A DNA stretch of 10,739 nt from CAZTYI01 sp964466185. Its GTDB lineage: Bacteria > Chlamydiota > Chlamydiia > Chlamydiales > SM23-39. The notes below the pieces were generated by a model that saw only the letters and a list, made by a program, of their open reading frames with translations, did not search any database and had not been told where the DNA came from. The stretch covers positions 1 through 10,739 of the forward strand of contig CAYXMS010000038.1 in NCBI GenBank assembly GCA_964466185.1, in the 5' to 3' direction. Below are positions 6,652-10,739 of this stretch, piece after piece; position 1 is the stretch's first letter, and every line of letters begins with the position of its first letter. The position numbers and the translations under genes were made by a program.

Positions 6652-7095
6652 TTATCGTAGAGGCTGTATGCTTTTGCGAGGGTATAAATACGATAAAATG
6701 AAACTTTTTGCCATGTTTATAGCTATTGTCAGTCCTATCCAGTAAATGGTTACGAGAGAAGGGATCTTCAAAATAGCCCAGAAATTAGAGACCCAGTCTC
6801 CAAGGCAAAAACCTATTAGGAGCAAGCCGAATATGACCGCTTTTTTGTTTTTGTTGAATTTTTTGGTAAGGGTAGAGGAGGCGAAGAACAAAAACCAGAT
6901 AACTATTACTATATTCCATATATAACCTACAGTTAATGAAATAAAGACCTCCATGGGTGTTATGGGGAAGTCCCATATGTTAGTAGGGGGAATAGTGTAT
7001 ATCCAGGAAAAGCCGGCGCTGTTAATAGCATTAACAATCAAGTCCACACATAATAATAAAAATGCCGCAATGATCAATTTGAGTTTCGTATTCAT
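6652..7095 (-). CDS. Small four-helix integral membrane protein, family unknown
   Basis: A 147-residue protein I do not recognise. It shows four hydrophobic segments: about 4-25 (IIAAFLLLCVDLIV), 47-72 (FISLTVGYIWNIVIVIWFLFF), 84-106 (AVIFGLLLIGFCLGDWV) and 113-138 (LVTIYWIGLTIAINMAKSF), with Lys/Arg-rich loops before segment 3 and at the C-terminus. The ATG at 7095 is chosen because AAGGAG lies six bases upstream and a strong promoter lies at 7160-7188. The frame is open to 7188, but that start would fall inside the -35 box. By eye the coding is less AT-rich than its neighbours (more GGG, AGG, CC), hinting at a different origin. A helix-bundle channel, a sensor or a SPW/DoxX-like small membrane protein are all possible. 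Confidence 0.7.
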   Translation of the reverse strand: MNTKLKLIIAAFLLLCVDLIVNAINSAGFSWIYTIPPTNIWDFPITPMEVFISLTVGYIWNIVIVIWFLFFASSTLTKKFNKNKKAVIFGLLLIGFCLGDWVSNFWAILKIPSLVTIYWIGLTIAINMAKSFILSYLYPRKSIQPLR

Positions 7096-7101
7096 ATTCC
7101 G

Positions 7102-7107
7102 CTCCTT
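7102..7107 (-). promoter_or_regulatory. Shine-Dalgarno that fixes the start at 7095
   Basis: On the - strand AAGGAG ends six bases before the ATG at 7095. It is the best ribosome binding site in the window and argues against the longer reading frame that begins near 7188. Confidence 0.8.
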
Positions 7108-7159
7108 TTTTTGATTTGATCGGTTATTACCAAATATGTCCTTTAAAAACTTTTTTTTA

Positions 7160-7188
7160 ACTATATTTGTCATCATGGTTTTTGTCAA
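7160..7188 (-). promoter_or_regulatory. Sigma-70-type promoter for the membrane-protein gene
   Basis: On the - strand a perfect TTGACA (7188-7183) and TATAGT (7165-7160) are separated by exactly 17 bases. Transcription would start near 7153 and give a leader of about 58 bases that includes the AAGGAG at 7102-7107. It could also drive the HD-domain gene further down. It is far closer to consensus than anything else seen in this window. Confidence 0.7.
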
Positions 7189-7284
7189 ATTGTGGTAAGA
7201 TTATTGCTTATTAAGATATAAAAACTATTAAAAAACTTCTTTTTATGTTAAAATTAAACCCTTTTTTTAATCATTTAAGGATGT

Positions 7285-8868
7285 ATGAAAATAAACCTAA
7301 AATTATTTAAATGTCTTAACGATCATTTAGATTTTAAACTAGCCAATCATAGCTGGCTCAATCAATGTTTAGAAGGAACTCTATCAGCTTTTCCATATCG
7401 AATTAAAAATGACGGGAAAGCCTCTCTTGATCGTTTTATACATCTTCCGGCTGCCACCTCTAATGAACAACTGTCACCAATGTATTTAGAAAACCGCCCG
7501 AGTTATTTAGTTAATATCCCTATGGCCTATAACTATTTAAGGAATAATTCTCTTCAAAATTTTTTAAAACTTTTCCAAGATGAGGCCTTTGGCATAAATG
7601 CCATTGAATCTTTAACTTCTGTTAGGCAAAGACTAGCTATAGTCATTGGCATAAACCAACCATATTCAATCGATAATGCCGTCAATGAAGAGTTTGTCAA
7701 CTGTATTTTAGCTTTACCAAGAATCCAAAATATTGCTTGTTCTGCTTTTGGTTTTTTCTGGCATCCTCAATGGGAATTCACATCTAATATCAGCAAACTT
7801 TACCCAATACAAAAAGGCTACCTGCTTTTAAAGGCTCTTGCTAAAGAAAAAGCAACTTCTGTTCGAGATCTCGTAGAAGGAAAAAATGATTTATCCAAGC
7901 AACTAACAAGTCAAATTCCTTTTCAACAAATCCGCGAATGCATCAAAGATAGTTCCCAATCCAGATTTTTTGCTTCATACTTTGAGCAATACTCCCCACA
8001 ATCTCCAATATATTTAGGCATTATGGATAGTGATTGCATTGCTCTTCGCTCTAATCTTGGACTTTTTAGCTTACTTGACCAAGAAATTTTAAATCAAAAT
8101 AATCCTTCAGCTATCACTTGCGGCTATCAAGCTCAAAATAATGAACTTCCGATTATCCGTCTTGGAATTAAACTAGACATGGCTGTTAGAGCTGCAATGA
8201 ATTCGATTGTACCTTATTCTGCATATCTTCCAGAGCCTGGTTCTTTTTTCTGTATCCGAATCCATCCAGGTTCTAATATTCTTCGTTCTCTTTCTTTTAT
8301 TGGAAAAGGCCGAACTTTAGAAACACGAAGATTAATTCAAAATGGAAGACTAAAAAAACTTTTTAATGATCGAGTTGTTTTTCTTAAAGATGGGGGTGTT
8401 ACAATTAAAGTCCCTAATAGAATGAAAACAAAAAAAAATGGACTTATTCAATTATTAACTCCTCAAATTCTTAAACAAAAATCTAAATTGCAAGCTTTGC
8501 GAAATATTTCTCAAACGCATGCTATTCCCAAACAATGGGCAGATAATCTTTATGTCGTTTTAGGCTTTTCCTATTCAAGAGTAACTGATGTGACCGTTCA
8601 TATGATGCATATTTTCCAAGTCTTCGATCCAATTTCCCGTATGTTTAGTTTGTTAGACCGTTATAGCATTATAAATTTTGATCAAGTCATGAATAATTAT
8701 CACAACGCTCTTTTAGAGGGCGAACAAAAACTTCTAGAGACTGCTAGAAGTAAATTATACCAACTCGAGATGCCTTTAGAAAAAATTAATATCGTAGAAC
8801 AAACAGCTAAAGCTTCAGGAGAAGCTATTTATCAAGTTCTTTTACAAGCGATTTCTAGCACTGATTAG
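7285..8868 (+). CDS. Conserved-looking protein of unknown function, weak GT-A glycosyltransferase resemblance
   Basis: A 527-residue protein that I cannot assign. Two pieces recall GT-A glycosyltransferases: a hydrophobic strand opening a Rossmann-like fold, RLAIVIGINQPYSID (116-130), and a later strand ending in acidic residues, IYLGIMDSDCIALR (242-255), like the DxD metal and nucleotide-sugar site. Between them RECIKDSSQSRFF (217-229) sits where such enzymes carry an Arg- and Asn/Asp-rich segment. This is suggestive only. The C-terminal 200 residues are basic and mixed alpha/beta, without known motifs. There is no signal peptide or TM helix. The ATG at 7285 follows AAGGA (7277-7281) at a short spacing; the ATG at 7281 is in another frame and closes at once. 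It converges with the LRR-HECT gene, 73 bases apart, with no clear terminator hairpin. It may be another host-directed protein, but that is only a neighbourhood argument. Confidence 0.6.
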   Translation: MKINLKLFKCLNDHLDFKLANHSWLNQCLEGTLSAFPYRIKNDGKASLDRFIHLPAATSNEQLSPMYLENRPSYLVNIPMAYNYLRNNSLQNFLKLFQDEAFGINAIESLTSVRQRLAIVIGINQPYSIDNAVNEEFVNCILALPRIQNIACSAFGFFWHPQWEFTSNISKLYPIQKGYLLLKALAKEKATSVRDLVEGKNDLSKQLTSQIPFQQIRECIKDSSQSRFFASYFEQYSPQSPIYLGIMDSDCIALRSNLGLFSLLDQEILNQNNPSAITCGYQAQNNELPIIRLGIKLDMAVRAAMNSIVPYSAYLPEPGSFFCIRIHPGSNILRSLSFIGKGRTLETRRLIQNGRLKKLFNDRVVFLKDGGVTIKVPNRMKTKKNGLIQLLTPQILKQKSKLQALRNISQTHAIPKQWADNLYVVLGFSYSRVTDVTVHMMHIFQVFDPISRMFSLLDRYSIINFDQVMNNYHNALLEGEQKLLETARSKLYQLEMPLEKINIVEQTAKASGEAIYQVLLQAISSTD

Positions 8869-8941
8869 TCTTATCGTTTGAACTTTGTAATGTGTCCCCA
8901 ATTAAGGCAGACTTTTTGAAAAGATTAAGTTTTTAAATTTT

Positions 8942-10739
8942 TTACGCAAACTGAAAACCCGTAATAGCAGATAAAGCCAGTTCTGTTTTTTGATTAAATA
9001 TGTCTTGAGAATCATAAATCGGCATTTCTACTGTATTAAAACAAGCATGGGCAGCGGGTAATTGTTGTTTATCTCTGCTAGGAAAAAGCTCTATTTTTAA
9101 TTTGTCATCACCAATTGATCTGCTGCCGGTTGCAAAAAGAACAAAATCTTCTAGTTTTTGAGGTTTTTCTCTTTCCATTTTTTGAGCCCAGTTTCCTAGA
9201 AATCTTTTCATTGTTGCAACTTGTTCTGGAGATGAATTATTAGCTCTCCAATTAATATTATTGCTTAAATCATGAGCTGTTTTGATAGCACTACCTTGGA
9301 TTTGTCTTTGAATTTCTAACGCTGTAATGTTTTGAGGAAAATCTCCGATAGTTTTCATCTCATCAGCAATAAGCTTTATCGGATAGACACAATTACTCTC
9401 AGCTATATGATCTGGGATAGAATTTTGTATATTATGATCTAATTCATCATAATTCCAGCCCTTTACAATAGCAAAAATCCTTTCATTCAAGTGGTCTTTA
9501 GATAAATTGGTATTATCCATGTACCATAAGATAGCTTTAAAGAAATTTTCATTAAAATATGCACCAGTTAATAAAGTTGATGTTTGACAAAGAGTAAATA
9601 ATCTACCAATAGTTTTTATAGCTTTTTTCAAATCTTGATCGCTATTTGGATCTAATATCGGTAGCTTTTCACCTGTTTCACCTATGAATAATGCAGGGTC
9701 TTTTAAGTTAAAGAGATTTTGAAACAGAGTAGAAACTAAATGGCGTCTTAAACCTCCTGCATCGATACCGGGAGACTGTCCTTCTTCTAATCTGGAATCT
9801 TTAAAAACAATATTGGGAAAAGGTTTTCCTTGAAGCAAGAAGTCTTGTCCTAATTGCAAAAGTATAGATAAAGGATCTTCTTCTAGAGTTTTCAGATCGA
9901 CTATAAAACTTGAAAATTCTTCATATCTACTATTTCCACTATATACTGTTGTAGTAGCTGGCAGTTGTGGTAATTGCGCTATTTCTGTATTACAGATATC
10001 TATTATTCGGCAATTTAGCAGGGCTTCATTTGTAATAGTGGTTAAATTATCGCAATTGTTGCAAATAAGTATTTGCAGATTTTCCGATAAATCAAGAGTG
10101 GTTAAACTTGTGCAATTGTTGCAAATAAGTATTTGCAGATTTGATTCTTCAGGCAAATTCAGAGTGGTTAAATTATTGCAATTGCTGCAAGCAAGCTTTT
10201 GCAGATTTTCCGATAAATTAAGAGTGGTTAAATTATTGCAATAGCTGCAATAAAGCTCTTGTAAATTTTCTGGCAAATTAAGAGTGGTTAAATTATTGCA
10301 ACTGTTGCAATAAAGCATTTGCAGATTTTTCGGCAAATCCAGAGTGATTAAATGATCGCAACCGTTGCAATCAAGCTTTTGCAAACTTTCCGGCAAATCT
10401 AGAGTGATTAAACGATCGCAAATGCTGCAATCAAGCTCTTGTAAATTTTTTGGTAAATTTAGAGTGGTTAAATTTCTGCAAAAGTTGCAATCAAGCTTTT
10501 GCAAATTTGATCCTTCAGGTAAATTGAAAGTGATTAAATGATTGCAACTGCTGCAATAAAGCTCTTGTAAATTTTCTGGCAAATTCAGAGTGGCTAAATT
10601 ATTGCAATTGCTGCAATTAAGCTTCTGCAAATTTGATCCTTCAGGTAAATTCAAAGTGGTTAAATTTCTGCAATTTCTGCAATCAAGCGTCTGCAAATTT
10701 GATCCTTCAGGCAAATTCAGAGTGGTTAAATTATTGCAA
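8942..10739 (-). CDS. Leucine-rich-repeat protein with C-terminal HECT E3 ubiquitin ligase domain (5' part outside window)
   Basis: At least 598 residues are visible; numbering here runs back from the TAA at 8942-8944 with the Leu at 10712-10714 as residue 1. Residues 1-227 are tandem leucine-rich repeats of the form CNNLTTLNLPENLQELYCSS, and the frame is still in a repeat at 10739, so the true start lies beyond the window. About 260-295 is a linker. The HECT domain runs about 298-590: the N-lobe motif GIDAGGLRRHL (316-326), FVLFATGS (524-531) opening the C-lobe, then LPAAHACFNTVEMPIYDS (552-569) with catalytic Cys558 (codon 9041-9043). It ends in TGFQFA, with a Phe four residues from the end, as eukaryotic HECT ligases need. 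HECT enzymes take ubiquitin from an E2 onto this Cys, then onto substrate; the LRRs would choose the target. At about 290 residues the domain is shorter than the usual 350. A secreted effector is inferred; the N-terminal secretion signal is not visible. Confidence 0.9.
   Translation of the reverse strand, partial: CNNLTTLNLPEGSNLQTLDCRNCRNLTTLNLPEGSNLQKLNCSNCNNLATLNLPENLQELYCSSCNHLITFNLPEGSNLQKLDCNFCRNLTTLNLPKNLQELDCSICDRLITLDLPESLQKLDCNGCDHLITLDLPKNLQMLYCNSCNNLTTLNLPENLQELYCSYCNNLTTLNLSENLQKLACSNCNNLTTLNLPEESNLQILICNNCTSLTTLDLSENLQILICNNCDNLTTITNEALLNCRIIDICNTEIAQLPQLPATTTVYSGNSRYEEFSSFIVDLKTLEEDPLSILLQLGQDFLLQGKPFPNIVFKDSRLEEGQSPGIDAGGLRRHLVSTLFQNLFNLKDPALFIGETGEKLPILDPNSDQDLKKAIKTIGRLFTLCQTSTLLTGAYFNENFFKAILWYMDNTNLSKDHLNERIFAIVKGWNYDELDHNIQNSIPDHIAESNCVYPIKLIADEMKTIGDFPQNITALEIQRQIQGSAIKTAHDLSNNINWRANNSSPEQVATMKRFLGNWAQKMEREKPQKLEDFVLFATGSRSIGDDKLKIELFPSRDKQQLPAAHACFNTVEMPIYDSQDIFNQKTELALSAITGFQFA
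10036..10739 (-). repeat. Tandem LRR-coding repeats, 60- and 66-bp units
   Basis: About 12 units are visible and the array continues past the window end. The basic unit is 20 codons (60 bp); four visible units carry two extra codons, giving PEGSN or PEESN in place of PEN (66 bp). Conserved positions are Cys-x-x-Leu-x-x-Leu-x-Leu-Pro/Ser and NLQ-x-Leu-x-Cys. Neighbouring units are very similar at base level (for example GTGGTTAAATTATTGCAA recurs), a sign of recent duplication or homogenisation. The last unit (CDNLTTI, residues 221-227) is the divergent cap. Confidence 0.9.

Noticed and set aside
6785..6976. Small - strand open frame inside the membrane-protein gene
   Set aside because: Overlaps the four-TM protein in another frame and lacks its promoter and Shine-Dalgarno alignment.
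7096..7188. N-terminal extension of the membrane protein to 7188
   Set aside because: The start would be a TTG inside the -35 box TTGACA, and AAGGAG directs initiation at 7095.
8869..8941. Terminator or IS end (TGTCCCCAATTAAGGCAGAC) between the convergent genes
   Set aside because: No hairpin longer than about five pairs is visible, and the TGTCCCC stretch has no partner in the window, so neither reading can be supported.
10038..10244. Open frame on the + strand through the LRR region
   Set aside because: It is the antisense reading of the LRR repeats; its repetitive protein is a by-product of the 60-bp units and the - strand frame is clearly the coding one.
10712..10714. TTG at 10714 as start of the LRR-HECT gene
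   Set aside because: The codon is the Leu of an internal NLPEGSN repeat, and the frame continues through another repeat to the window end, so the true start is outside.
10036..10739. Regularly spaced repeats that could suggest a CRISPR array
   Set aside because: The units are contiguous, in frame with a 60/66-bp period, and encode leucine-rich repeats; there are no unique spacers or cas genes.

Overview
The window looks like the accessory genome of an AT-rich intracellular bacterium. The best guess is an amoeba-associated chlamydia of the Parachlamydiaceae (Protochlamydia/Parachlamydia/Neochlamydia group). The reasons are the low GC by eye, the eukaryote-like effector at the right edge (leucine-rich repeats joined to a HECT ubiquitin-ligase domain), and the mix of housekeeping genes with insertion-sequence debris. 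The taxonomic call is an inference; a Legionella-like or other amoeba symbiont is not excluded.

Left part (1-2267): the window opens in the last codons of an IS200/IS605-type tnpB on the + strand. A second, badly decayed tnpB lies on the - strand at about 1426-1987. The two 3' ends form a 52-bp inverted repeat (1-52 and 1428-1479, 48/52 identical) pointing at each other. Between them is one intact gene (308-1351), a protein that fits the circularly permuted NlpC/P60 (YiiX/LRAT-like) papain fold. A separate 75-bp direct repeat (93-167 and 1986-2060, 69/75 identical) brackets the gene plus the tnpB relic, and the relic is cut off at the edge of the right copy.

Central part (2268-5744): a tight + strand operon of prfC (release factor 3), a 12-TM major facilitator transporter and a zinc-ribbon SAM methyltransferase, with gaps of 4 and 5 bases. 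Facing it on the - strand are an HD-domain phosphohydrolase-like protein (5800-6558) and a 147-residue four-TM membrane protein (6652-7095). The membrane-protein gene has a textbook sigma-70-type promoter and a strong Shine-Dalgarno.

Right part (7285-10739): a 527-residue protein of unknown function with a weak GT-A-glycosyltransferase-like signature (+), convergent with a large - strand gene that runs off the window. That gene has at least 12 cysteine-containing leucine-rich repeats followed by a HECT E3 domain with the catalytic Cys in an LPAAHACFN motif. Because bacteria of this type have no ubiquitin of their own, it is most simply read as a secreted effector acting on host ubiquitin. It is the most interesting object here: the same layout as the IpaH/NEL effectors (LRR plus E3), but with a eukaryotic-type HECT catalytic domain.
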